This document shows positions 23,888 through 32,564 of a DNA stretch of 35,078 nucleotides, piece after piece; positions within the stretch are counted from its first letter, which is position 1; each line of letters starts with the position of its first letter. A program made the position numbers and the translations under genes. The notes beneath the pieces were generated by a model. It had not been told where the DNA came from. It made no database searches and saw only the letters and a program-made list of their open reading frames with translations. Source of the stretch: Pseudomonadota bacterium. Its GTDB lineage: Bacteria > Cyanobacteriota > Vampirovibrionia > Obscuribacterales > Obscuribacteraceae. The stretch spans positions 1 through 35,078 of the forward strand of contig JAJPJO010000194.1 of the NCBI GenBank assembly GCA_021324135.1, read 5' to 3'.

Positions 23888-24598
23888 TTAGTCGTCGCCG
23901 GATTCCACCCAGTAAGCACCTTTCTTGCGATTCTCGGCCATTCTGGTCTCCAGCTCTCCCAATACCTGAACCATGGGATTGTTGGCTGTGGCATTAATTC
24001 TATCGCTTTCCGACTGATCGTCGGCTTCTTTTTCATCATGGATGAATATATCCGTTTCGCGCATAGGCTCCGCACCGGCAAAGAATGGCAGAGCAGGCAG
24101 TCTGTATTCGTCTTCCAGTTCCTCGAGGGGATCGACCTGACAATGGACCAGTTTCAGGCTCGGCGCCTCATCGGCAAAGAAGTTGTGCTCGGGTTTGCTG
24201 AATGCCATGAAAGTATCTTCTACCGGCGGCAGGGGTTCGATCGCTTCATCCGCCTCGCGCCTCATGTTAGAAGCCATGCGAGACTGCAGGTCGCCGACAT
24301 CAAAAGAGCCGGAATCAGTCTGCTCTCCAGGTCGTTTCCATTTGTTGACCGATTGCTTCGTCTTCTCGCGAAGCGAGGCAACCTCTGTGGCATCCGCGGC
24401 GATGCGCCGGCGCACCGAGCTAAGATCGAATGAGCCGCTCATCTCCGATGTATCCTTGCGGAACCGCATCTCGACGAGCTTCTTTCTGGTTCGCTCTATC
24501 TCTTTGAAATCTACCTCTGGCTCGTCGTATGCCAGATTGCCTTCCATTTCTCGGCAAAAGTGCTGGAAAATGTATTTTATCTTCTCGATCACGATCAT
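23888..24598 (-). CDS. Hypothetical acidic protein with internal SGSFD repeats
   Basis: A 236-residue, highly charged, soluble protein that I do not recognise. Two similar segments stand out: SGSFDLSSVRRRIAADATEV and SGSFDVGDLQSRMASNMRRE. A short hydrophobic start (MIVIEKIKYIFQHF) may associate with the membrane or a partner. The C-terminal half is acidic with short motifs such as EPMRETDIFIHDE. The ATG at 24598 follows a GGGGG; the GTG at 24622 overlaps its own putative ribosome site and is less likely. It lies immediately upstream of the DUF1189-like gene, and the two are likely one operon. Confidence 0.7.
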   Translation of the reverse strand: MIVIEKIKYIFQHFCREMEGNLAYDEPEVDFKEIERTRKKLVEMRFRKDTSEMSGSFDLSSVRRRIAADATEVASLREKTKQSVNKWKRPGEQTDSGSFDVGDLQSRMASNMRREADEAIEPLPPVEDTFMAFSKPEHNFFADEAPSLKLVHCQVDPLEELEDEYRLPALPFFAGAEPMRETDIFIHDEKEADDQSESDRINATANNPMVQVLGELETRMAENRKKGAYWVESGDD

Positions 24599-24862
24599 CA
24601 AGCCCCCACGAAACAGAAACACTCCCAGCTCCTCTCGATTGATTCAGCCATCTTGGCAAGACTTTACCTTTACTGCTCCGGAAGTAAATGGGGATCTTAC
24701 GAATGCGGGGTCTTGCATCCGATCAGATTAGCTCCAGCTTAGGTTCTGGCAGCATCGAACCAGATGATTTGGAGAACTAAAGCATATATAAGTTATAGTC
24801 TCAGCGAAAGAGACCATAAATAAATTTCGGCACAACTCAAGTTAATGATTGCTCCAGCCGCT

Positions 24863-26050
24863 CTAAACAAAACCAATACGCTTCTTCGATTCTTTTGGTG
24901 AAACCTGGATGCGATTGACGCCTAGATTCGAGAGATGGCGAGCGATCAGCTCAAAGAATTGCTCCCGGTCCTTGCCCTTGATCACGGCTAGATGATGAGC
25001 CTCGGCGAGCGATACCGGATAGCCACCACCCTTGGTGACCTGGGCGGCTAAGGCACCCAGCCCCAGATCCAGGATGGACCCGTTATCAGCCACCCACCTC
25101 GGAAATTCGATTCTGGCAATTTCGCTGCCGAAGTTTATGTATGAAAAACAAATTTGCTGATTGGCATCAAGAGCGCGCGAAACCGTTTGAGCAGTCAGGC
25201 AAATGGAACTTCGGAAGTTGCCCGGCAGTTGCCCGGCTAAAAGCTGCCTGTCAGTCAGAGGCCATATCCTCGAGCAAGGAAAGTCCTCCTCGTTTAAATT
25301 CGAGCAATACTCGCGGCAGTTGCTCAAATCATAAGGACAAATGAAGGTGCGCAACATGTTGATCATCTCAGAGCTGCGACTGTGGCTGATGTAGGCCATC
25401 AGTGGAATGCCCGCCTCCTGAAGCTTTTGCATGCTCGACTGCATTCGTTGGAAGAAAGATTCCTGGTAGCCGATCGGCATCTTATCGAGAGACCAGGGAA
25501 TCAGCGAACCATCTGCAAGAGCCACTATCGGTGCTCCGCTGCTCTTAGCATTCAGCGCGTACTCCATGAGCGCCTCCAGCTCGAACAAGAAGCGCTCGAG
25601 TGAGACGAAAAGCTCATCTATATGTACTCTGCGCCTGTCGACCAGAGGATAAAGATCCTCGGGACGATGATGCAGACGGGGAAGGCTCTCCAGTAATGAT
25701 GATGCGTTTTCACCATATGAGATGACCGCGATGCCTGCATTAAGCAAATAGCAATTGTGCACTTCATGATGGCTGGGCATTATCTGTGAGCCGTCCACGG
25801 CAATCACTGTCACCGTATCTGGTGCAGCCGGAAGAAGACGTTCGACACCGAACGGCTCCAGAGGCGTGGCGACGGGCCAGAAAACCCAGGGCGCATTCTC
25901 GCTCAAGCGATCCTTCAGGCGCCGAGCATCAGAGGCAGCCTCACCATAGGCGGTGCGAGCACTATCCAAAACCTGACTGAGCGGAATCTCGCGCAAAGAA
26001 TCAATCTTCACGTCCTGAATTTGCTTGAGCACTTTGGAAAAATCCAACAC
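24863..26050 (-). CDS. NurA-domain nuclease
   Basis: A 395-residue protein of the NurA family, normally a 5'-3' nuclease acting with the HerA translocase in end resection. Metal-site candidates are TVIAVDGSQI (about residues 81-90) and APIVALADGSLI, and a late His pair occurs in SLAEAHHLAVIKG. An unusual cluster of Cys238, Cys245, Cys249 and Cys259 lies in the middle. No herA is present in the window. The GTG start has AGGGTG upstream. It is the last gene of a minus-strand run with two TPR genes and a DUF6745-like gene, 39 bases after the large TPR gene. Confidence 0.8.
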   Translation of the reverse strand: MLDFSKVLKQIQDVKIDSLREIPLSQVLDSARTAYGEAASDARRLKDRLSENAPWVFWPVATPLEPFGVERLLPAAPDTVTVIAVDGSQIMPSHHEVHNCYLLNAGIAVISYGENASSLLESLPRLHHRPEDLYPLVDRRRVHIDELFVSLERFLFELEALMEYALNAKSSGAPIVALADGSLIPWSLDKMPIGYQESFFQRMQSSMQKLQEAGIPLMAYISHSRSSEMINMLRTFICPYDLSNCREYCSNLNEEDFPCSRIWPLTDRQLLAGQLPGNFRSSICLTAQTVSRALDANQQICFSYINFGSEIARIEFPRWVADNGSILDLGLGALAAQVTKGGGYPVSLAEAHHLAVIKGKDREQFFELIARHLSNLGVNRIQVSPKESKKRIGFV

Positions 26051-26089
26051 AAGTTTTCACCCTGGCGGCGGCTCACCAAAGTTTAGCAC

Positions 26090-28231
26090 CTATGCCTTCT
26101 CTTCCGCCGTCTTGTCGCCATCCGATTTAACGGCGCTGGTTTGCAGCTCCTCTTCCGGATCCGCTCCCTCAACAGCCGCTCCCAGACCCTCCATTAATGA
26201 AGAGAGCGAGCCGAGCAGTCGGGAGCGAATCCGATCGAAATGCTCGTCGCGCTCCTTTCTAGGCGCCTCCGGCAATGCCTCGCGACGCTGTTTCACTTCC
26301 TCGGCTTTCTCGGCATTTCCCTGCCAATTCAGGATCTGCTCGTATCTGTTCAGCGGTTGGCTCAACAACCAGCTTTCCGCTCCCTTTAGCTTCTCGAATA
26401 ATTTAATCGCCTGCTGGGCCGCCTCCTCGGAATCCTCGAATTGCTTGCTCAAAGCCAGAGTGACTGCCAAATCCAGCATCAAGTCAGCGTGATCCTCAAT
26501 CTCTTCCTCGCTGTTCAGGTGCTGTTCGGAAATCCGCACCGCTCGTTTGAGGTAGTCTGTGGCTTTGGAAAGGTCCTGTTCATCAACATACGGCAAAGTC
26601 TCGCTGAACATCACTTGCAGCGGAATAGCGGACATAGCTTTCAACTTCAGCTCCTGGGCTATGTCTTTGCAGTTCGGATTGAGTTCTTCCTTGATCCTCA
26701 GGTATTCGTCGAAGAGGGCCTCACCCTCTTCCTCTTTACCATGCCGGCTGCATGTGTCGGCGAGCATTTTCATGCGCATCAGGACTTGAGGGTCCTTTGG
26801 TCCTTTCTGCTCGCGCGACTGGACGAATAATTTCCGCATGGCGGCGACAGCCTGATCCTCTACACCGGACACCTTTTCTATTGCTTGTGCTTGCTCGTTC
26901 ACCAATCTGGCAATATCCATCAATCCGTCGGCCATCAGACAAGTGCCGATGATTCTCAAGATCTTCGCCACCTCGGCATGTTTCTTGCCATAATGTTTCT
27001 TTTGAATGCGCAAAACCAGAATGGATCGGCTGAGAGCAGTCGGGTAGTCTTTGTCGCTCAGGGCCACCAGCGCCAACATGTTGAGGACCTGCCCGGCCTT
27101 CATGCTTGTGGTACCATATTCAGTGCCGGCTATTTCCAGGGCGCGTTTCAACACCTCTTCCGCCTCAGCGCGTCTTTTCTCGGCGCTGAGTTTGTCGGCA
27201 AGAAAAATCATAGTATCGACATCTTTATGATCCGGTCTTGAGATTCGGGACTTCATCAAAACTTCGGCCCGCTCTCTTAGTTTTTGCTCTTCTTCGATTC
27301 GACCCATCTTTTTGTACACGATGGCAAGATTATTCACGTTCTTGATCAGTCCTTCGCTTTCTGCGCCCAAACATTTTTCTTTGATTGCCAGAGCACGCTC
27401 GAAATTTTGCGCCGCATCATTCAAATTTCCTTTGTCGAGGTAGTATCCGCCCAGGTTATTTATAAACGTGGCAGTGCGCGGGCTCACCTCGCCATAAGCC
27501 TTCTCGGCGATCTCGATGGCACGCTTGTACATCTCCTCGGTGCCTTCGCGCTTCCTTTGCTTGCCAAGCACATAGGCGATGTTAGAAAGACTATTGGCAA
27601 TATAAGGGTGGTCTTCGCCCAGCCGTTCCTTCCTGATCGCGAGCGTTTTGCGCAGCCCGGCCTCCGCCTCGTCGACGCGTCCCAGCGCCTGCAAGACCAG
27701 ACATTTGTCTTCCAGCGTATTGGCATAGTCTTCATGCTCATCCCCCACCGTCGACTTCTGCATGTCGAGCGCTTCGTCCAGGTAGGTGTTAGCCGAATTA
27801 TAATCCGCGTTTTTCCAATAAACCTCTCCAATGCGCGCCAAAACCTCGGCTAAGTCTTTATGGGGCGGCTGAAGAATTTGCTTTCTAATCTGCAAAGCTT
27901 CCTGCAAGTGCTGGAGAGCCTTATCAAGATCGACAGTTTCGTAACTAAGCATGCCCAACTCCTTCAGCACATCGGAGCAGGCGAACTCGTTGCCGTCATA
28001 GTTGCTCTTGTAGTACTCATAAGCAGATTCAAGGTGCTTTTTCGACTTCTCATAATCGGCCAGTTTCTGCGCAACACGACCGCGCTCGAGATTCGCCTCG
28101 GCCAGATCGCCGGCTGAAGGCGCCTCGTCATTGGGAGCATCGAGGAGCGATGACAAGATTTGCTCGCACTGAAAATATCGACCCTGCTTGAACAAGCGCT
28201 TGCACTCATCCAATTTGTTTCGAAAAGTCAT
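26090..28231 (-). CDS. Large TPR protein (kinesin-light-chain-like repeats)
   Basis: A 713-residue cytoplasmic protein made of tandem TPRs in the 42-residue TPR_12/kinesin-light-chain style. Examples are ALQHLQEALQIRKQILQPPH, AEAGLRKTLAIRKERLGEDH, AEEMYKRAIEIAEKAYGEVS-like and AAQNFERALAIKEKCLGAES. The repeats cover about residues 30-620, followed by a charged tail ending GDKTAEEKA. No enzymatic domain is visible, so it probably acts as a scaffold. The ATG at 28231 is preceded by AAGGAGGAG; an earlier in-frame start (28282) reads through this site. It sits between the DUF6745-like and NurA genes. Confidence 0.85.
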   Translation of the reverse strand: MTFRNKLDECKRLFKQGRYFQCEQILSSLLDAPNDEAPSAGDLAEANLERGRVAQKLADYEKSKKHLESAYEYYKSNYDGNEFACSDVLKELGMLSYETVDLDKALQHLQEALQIRKQILQPPHKDLAEVLARIGEVYWKNADYNSANTYLDEALDMQKSTVGDEHEDYANTLEDKCLVLQALGRVDEAEAGLRKTLAIRKERLGEDHPYIANSLSNIAYVLGKQRKREGTEEMYKRAIEIAEKAYGEVSPRTATFINNLGGYYLDKGNLNDAAQNFERALAIKEKCLGAESEGLIKNVNNLAIVYKKMGRIEEEQKLRERAEVLMKSRISRPDHKDVDTMIFLADKLSAEKRRAEAEEVLKRALEIAGTEYGTTSMKAGQVLNMLALVALSDKDYPTALSRSILVLRIQKKHYGKKHAEVAKILRIIGTCLMADGLMDIARLVNEQAQAIEKVSGVEDQAVAAMRKLFVQSREQKGPKDPQVLMRMKMLADTCSRHGKEEEGEALFDEYLRIKEELNPNCKDIAQELKLKAMSAIPLQVMFSETLPYVDEQDLSKATDYLKRAVRISEQHLNSEEEIEDHADLMLDLAVTLALSKQFEDSEEAAQQAIKLFEKLKGAESWLLSQPLNRYEQILNWQGNAEKAEEVKQRREALPEAPRKERDEHFDRIRSRLLGSLSSLMEGLGAAVEGADPEEELQTSAVKSDGDKTAEEKA

Positions 28232-28325
28232 ACGCTCCTCCTTGTCAGATTCGGGACTGCAACCACCTGTAGTGCCGAGCATGCAATATTTGCCGCACCA
28301 TTTGCGATACCACGCCAGGATCGCC

Positions 28326-29747
28326 TCAGGACTGATCGGCGGGCTGATACTCTTCCGGACTCATATTGAATGTCCAGGCAACAGCAGCTTTGGCGCTGGT
28401 CATGTACGGCGGCACACGCAAGAAATAATATTTGCGGGTGCCGTCCGGCTCGGGGGTAGGATTGAGCACTCTCACGACTACAATTGGCTCATCCATGTGC
28501 AAAGATTTTTTGTACAAAACGCCGAATTCATCACTGTCGATCTCAACGGCGGATGAATCTTTGAGATATCGCTCCATGCCATATCTTTGAATCAAAATGC
28601 GCCGCACTTCTACGTTTTGCTCTTTGTCAATTTGATCGACTGTCAGCTTTGCCGACGCCATCATGGCGTCCTTGGGAATCACAACGCCATTGATGGCATA
28701 AATCTCGAAGCCATCGGCAAATCTCATGGCCGGTCCCGAATCATTGTGCAACTGACCGCGCTCGTTGACCAAGGACTCGGTTGGCAATTCGCAAAGGAAG
28801 CAAATCTTCTCGAAGGCATCGATGTGGAAAACATTTTCTTTGAGTGTCGTCCAGTCGAAAATCGATCGCATCTCCGGCTTTCTCTCAACCGGGAGGTGTT
28901 TCAAGACGAATGAGATATGCCCGAGCTGGCCCATATCGCCGGGCTGGCTCAAACTCTCATCAGCAGCGCTAAACAACCCTTCCATGGGCTGGTCGTATTG
29001 TCTCGGGAAAAAATGCATAGTTCTGTCGGCTTTGAGTCGTTCTTTGCAAATAGCGTTGAGCTTCGTCCGCATCTCATCACTGATCTGCGCGCAGAATTCA
29101 CTACTGAGCGAATCGGCCAGCAAGCCTCGCAGGTAGATAAGACCCCATTGCGCCCGAAAGAGCCTGGGGCGCATGCCCATCCAATCAGGGTCACCATCGA
29201 GGCGGCGGCGAAAAACCTGGCGCATTTTCAATTTCAATGGCAGAGTAAGCTCCTCGGAAAGCTTCTTTTCCAAGTCTTCGAGAATCTGCGATACACCAGT
29301 CTTAATATCGGTGTTCAGGTCATAACCAAATGAGTCTCTTGGCTCGCCATCATCTCCGTTGCCGGTCACATCATTATTTTGAACGTTCGCCATGAAATCA
29401 CAGTCAATCAGCCTTTGCCACAAATGCTTAAAGAGAGGACTCTTGATCTCTTCACTGAGGGCGGCATATGTCTCAGCCTGTCCGTGGATGTCCCGCAAGC
29501 GATACATGCCGTGCGCCAAAACTAATTGCCATGGGCTCTGGCACCAGACGACTTGCGGAGGCGCAAGTTTCAGATCTTCATATAGATGAGCCAGTGCCGC
29601 CTCTGTTTCCTGGCGCTGAGGAGGACATGTTTGCACCGGCTCACGCCACCTCCGTTCGTGCTCGATCAGCGCCGCTTCCTGCTCGGCGGAGAATTTGTCG
29701 ATGGCTGAAAGCGCAGTCTTATCATTGCTGTGGGTAGTTTCAGACAC
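28326..29747 (-). CDS. DUF6745-like protein
   Basis: A 473-residue soluble protein. The segment near residues 325-362 (RGQLHNDSGPAMRFADGFE, IYAINGVVIPKDAM) matches the pattern I associate with DUF6745 (LH-x-x-x-GPA-x-x-x-x-DG-x-x-x-Y-x-x-x-G-V). The following GMERYLKDSSAVEIDSDEFG also fits that family. The N-terminal half contains W-rich helices. The family function is unknown. The GTG start directly follows the stop of the small TPR gene (TGAGTG), with GGAGG eight bases before it, so the two are translationally coupled. Confidence 0.7.
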   Translation of the reverse strand: MSETTHSNDKTALSAIDKFSAEQEAALIEHERRWREPVQTCPPQRQETEAALAHLYEDLKLAPPQVVWCQSPWQLVLAHGMYRLRDIHGQAETYAALSEEIKSPLFKHLWQRLIDCDFMANVQNNDVTGNGDDGEPRDSFGYDLNTDIKTGVSQILEDLEKKLSEELTLPLKLKMRQVFRRRLDGDPDWMGMRPRLFRAQWGLIYLRGLLADSLSSEFCAQISDEMRTKLNAICKERLKADRTMHFFPRQYDQPMEGLFSAADESLSQPGDMGQLGHISFVLKHLPVERKPEMRSIFDWTTLKENVFHIDAFEKICFLCELPTESLVNERGQLHNDSGPAMRFADGFEIYAINGVVIPKDAMMASAKLTVDQIDKEQNVEVRRILIQRYGMERYLKDSSAVEIDSDEFGVLYKKSLHMDEPIVVVRVLNPTPEPDGTRKYYFLRVPPYMTSAKAAVAWTFNMSPEEYQPADQS

Positions 29748-30323
29748 TCAATTTACCTCCCCGTCCAGGGCAATCAAAAAATCAATGCATCGCCTCAAAT
29801 TGGCCAGATTATTGTCACCGGGCATAACCGCCTCCGCTGCCTCAAGGGAAGCGCGAGCCGCCTCATAATCCATGTCTACCGCCTGCGCCCGCGCCATGGT
29901 GGCCAGAGTGGGAGCGTAGTCAGGGTTTAGACGCAAGGCTTCCTGCAGCGCCTGCATGCACTTTTCGATCTCCCCGGATTGCAGATAAGCGGCTCCAAGC
30001 AACTGATGCGGCCATTCGCAATCCGGATATTCAGCGGCGATTTTCTCCGCTTTGCGCTTGCACTCTTGCGGGTGCAAGGCCATTTCCGCCTCGATGCGCC
30101 AGAGACGCTCGTATATCTCCTTTGGAGCATCTCCTTTGGGAACGCGTGAAAGCCAGCGCCGGCACTCCGCCGCTACTTCCCCCTCGGGCTCGGCGGCGCA
30201 CGATCGTGTGAATGACTGTCTGGCATGGGAAAACATGCGTTTTTCCATGTACCAGTGAGCCAGCTCCAGGTACTGCGCTGCATCTAATCCGTCGGGCACG
30301 GTGTCGGGTGGTTTTCCAAACAA
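29748..30323 (-). CDS. Small TPR protein
   Basis: A 191-residue TPR protein. Repeats are visible at AAQYLELAHWYMEKRMFSHA, LLGAAYLQSGEIEKCMQALQ with EALRLNPDYAPTLA, and DYEAARASLEAAEAVMPGDN. No signal peptide is seen. It starts with TTG at 30323, supported by AGGAGGG eight bases upstream. It is the first gene of the four-gene run leading to NurA and is divergent from the HTH/zinc-ribbon gene. Confidence 0.82.
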   Translation of the reverse strand: MFGKPPDTVPDGLDAAQYLELAHWYMEKRMFSHARQSFTRSCAAEPEGEVAAECRRWLSRVPKGDAPKEIYERLWRIEAEMALHPQECKRKAEKIAAEYPDCEWPHQLLGAAYLQSGEIEKCMQALQEALRLNPDYAPTLATMARAQAVDMDYEAARASLEAAEAVMPGDNNLANLRRCIDFLIALDGEVN

Positions 30324-30632
30324 GATAGCGCCCTCCTGAAAAGAAACTCTTTAGAATATTCCCTTGCCTCAACCTGGCTAATACGTTTCCTCGATGAATT
30401 TGAAGGAAGATGAAACGAATTGATTTGAAGCACGGATTGTTTTTAACGGAGATCAGGTCGTGATACCATATTCGGTGCAGGAGCGCGGTCCAGCCTGGTA
30501 GTCCACGACACGGAAAAGGCTTATAGGAAGCTAAACTTGGCATGGCTCAGCGGTTTTTTAATAACCGCTGCTGCCCACAATTTGAAAAAAAATTGCTAAG
30601 ATCTAAATTTGAGATCCAACACCAAGATTAAG
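30324..30632. other. Divergent regulatory region between TPR operon and HTH gene
   Basis: This 309-base interval lies between two divergent starts. It contains the inverted repeat listed separately, a TTGGCA (30537-30542) that could be a -35 element, and a CAATTT/AAATTG repeat just before the HTH gene. No gene is seen in it. Confidence 0.45.
30548..30570 (+). promoter_or_regulatory. Inverted repeat, candidate operator of the HTH gene
   Basis: CAGCGGTT (30548-30555) and AACCGCTG (30563-30570) form a perfect 8-bp inverted repeat with a 7-base T-rich centre. It begins five bases after a TTGGCA and would cover the -10 region, as expected of an autoregulatory operator. No T tract follows, so a terminator is less likely. 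Confidence 0.45.
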
Positions 30633-31088
30633 ATGTCTAAAATAACCAGGCTTCTTCCATCTGACATGCAGCTATCGCCAACCCTGGCAGGGCGCGTCAA
30701 CCAGATAAGAGAATATCGCAACATGACTGTCAAGGATCTGGCCAAAGCCTGCCGGATGCAGACAGGTCGAATCGAGGACATCGAGGCGGGACTCGAGACA
30801 TGGCTGTCGACCACCGATCGACAGATACTGGCACGAGCTTTGCGCATCGAAGCTTACGTTTTAAAAGAAGCGGAATATGAGCCTGCTCATCCCGAGCTCA
30901 GCGATCCTCCGCCCGAGCTTCTGCATGAGCTTGCCGAAAATATTTTGCACGGAGTCAGAGAGCTGATTTGCCCGCGCTGCAAAAAAGCAGCCTTGAAGTG
31001 CTCGGTGCAAGAAGGCTTCGACATCGAAGGGGCGCGCATTCATTACGCTCGGGCATTCTGCGACAACTGCCCTTTTGTTTTAAAATAA
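30633..31088 (+). CDS. XRE-type HTH protein with C-terminal zinc ribbon
   Basis: A 151-residue protein. An XRE/Cro-like helix-turn-helix lies at about residues 20-75 (GRVNQIREYRNMTVKDLAKA, then CRMQTGRIEDIEAGL and TDRQILARALRI). The C-terminal part has CPRCKKAALKC and FCDNCPFVL, a four- to five-Cys zinc-ribbon-like module. The ATG at 30633 is preferred; the longer frame begins at a TTG (30609) without a ribosome site. It is divergent from the TPR-NurA operon and is a candidate regulator of it and of itself. The 3' end faces the Clp_N gene with a 23-base gap. Confidence 0.8.
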   Translation: MSKITRLLPSDMQLSPTLAGRVNQIREYRNMTVKDLAKACRMQTGRIEDIEAGLETWLSTTDRQILARALRIEAYVLKEAEYEPAHPELSDPPPELLHELAENILHGVRELICPRCKKAALKCSVQEGFDIEGARIHYARAFCDNCPFVLK

Positions 31089-31111
31089 GTGCGGATCAAA
31101 AGCCCGGCGGA

Positions 31112-32323
31112 TCAACATTTGGGAACCGAGCGGCGCTCGAAACAGGCGCGAACCGTATCATTCAGCTTGCCTTTCAATCGCCCGAGCCGATCGGAGATCT
31201 CGATTCTGCGCTTCTGTAAGCCGAGCATTTGTTGCCGGCGATGGTCGTCGAGCGCCTCGATAAAGAGCTTGTGCAGCGCGATCTCTTCGCCCTGAGTCCA
31301 CCATAGCTCCTCAATCACCGCGCCGATCTCATCGTATTCCGCCTCGTCCATCATTTGATTGAACAAGCGATACTCATTGCTGAGCATGTACTCGAAAGCG
31401 CTGCGCACTTCTTCTCTTATATTCTGCGCCGCCTTTGAGATAACCGATGCGGTCAGCTCCTGTCCCATTGATCCGGTGCGCCCTGTCAGAACATCGAGCG
31501 TTTCTTCCAGAAGATAGCGCCGGAAGGCGACCTGCGTCCAGAGGAAGTCGGCAAAATAGGCGACACAGACTCGATGAACAATCTCGGCTCGGCTGGGCAC
31601 ATAAGGCAAAGGCAGATTGCTTCGCGAAGCCAATACCGAAAGCGAACGGGCTGCACCATAGAGCCGGTCGATCAACTCTCTGATACCGGCTACGGTGGCA
31701 CTTCTCAAGCTGGGCAGTTGACGCCGCAGGGTCATCTCGCCCGCCATCATGATTTGTATTTCGCGCCGCAAAAAAGTGAGGTTAGCGCCCATGTCTTCAA
31801 ATATTTTGGTAGCGCTGGCGTCCGGCAAATCGATCAGTGCCAGAATCAAGTGCACAGGCTCAATATCATCCTGCCCGAAGAACAAGGAATAATCGAAAGC
31901 GCGGGTAAGCGCCTGAACCGTAAGGTCGCTAAAACCAACCGGCCTATCGGTTATAGATAAAGCCTGGGCCTGAGACATTTGCGCAGGCGATCCTTGAGCC
32001 ATGAAACCGGGGGCGTAAGACTGAGCCTGTTGCGCTGCCGGTTTTGGGAAATTGGTTTCCAGAACATCATGCCGATCGGAGTACAGCAGTTCAGACTCCG
32101 GTTGCCCCTTGAAGTGCTTCTCGACCTCGGAGCGCGTGTTGTCCTCGTGCATTTTCATGGTTGAAAGCGCCTGAGCTGCGATATTCTCCTCATCGCAAGT
32201 CAAGCCGATCAGTAAATGCTGCGTGCAAACGTACGAATGTCCCATATTGAGACACTCCGCCATGGCGTATTGCACCACATTCAAAAGTGGCTCGCCCGCT
32301 CGCTCGAACACGGTATCAATCAT
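31112..32323 (-). CDS. Protein with two Clp_N repeats and no ATPase domain
   Basis: A 403-residue protein. Residues 1-75 form a Clp N-terminal (ClpA/B/C-like) repeat (VVQYAMAECLNMGHSYVCTQ, HLLIGLTCDEENIAAQAL). A second copy lies at about 130-195 (DLTVQALTRAFDYSLFFGQD, IEPVHLILALIDLPDASATK). The two are joined by a Gln/Ala/Met-rich linker. The C-terminal 200 residues are helical and unrecognised. No Walker motifs are present, so it is not a Clp ATPase. Stand-alone Clp_N proteins such as ClpS-independent adaptors bind substrates or partners; the role here is inferred. GGAG lies six bases before the ATG. Confidence 0.75.
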   Translation of the reverse strand: MIDTVFERAGEPLLNVVQYAMAECLNMGHSYVCTQHLLIGLTCDEENIAAQALSTMKMHEDNTRSEVEKHFKGQPESELLYSDRHDVLETNFPKPAAQQAQSYAPGFMAQGSPAQMSQAQALSITDRPVGFSDLTVQALTRAFDYSLFFGQDDIEPVHLILALIDLPDASATKIFEDMGANLTFLRREIQIMMAGEMTLRRQLPSLRSATVAGIRELIDRLYGAARSLSVLASRSNLPLPYVPSRAEIVHRVCVAYFADFLWTQVAFRRYLLEETLDVLTGRTGSMGQELTASVISKAAQNIREEVRSAFEYMLSNEYRLFNQMMDEAEYDEIGAVIEELWWTQGEEIALHKLFIEALDDHRRQQMLGLQKRRIEISDRLGRLKGKLNDTVRACFERRSVPKC

Positions 32324-32564
32324 GAGGAACTCCGATTAAATTATGCTCACATGCATGTAGATCTGGCACTGTTTTTCAAAAGCTAACCTTGGCATAGTAC
32401 TGTCTTGATTTCAGTATGGCAACTTCTGCAAGGTTATGGCTGTACAATCAAGCACATAGACACATCATTTCGGTCTTGAGTCCCTGAATGAGGCCCCTCT
32501 TGCCAGCCCGGGGTTTACATTTCTGCTTGAAACTCGAGTGCCCTACCAAATTCAGGAGTCACCA
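32324..32564. promoter_or_regulatory. Divergent intergenic region between the Clp_N gene and surE
   Basis: This 241-base region carries the promoters of both neighbours. It contains AGCTAACCTTGGCAT (32381-32395), which matches 14 of 15 bases of a site at 30529-30543 upstream of the HTH gene. Confidence 0.35.
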
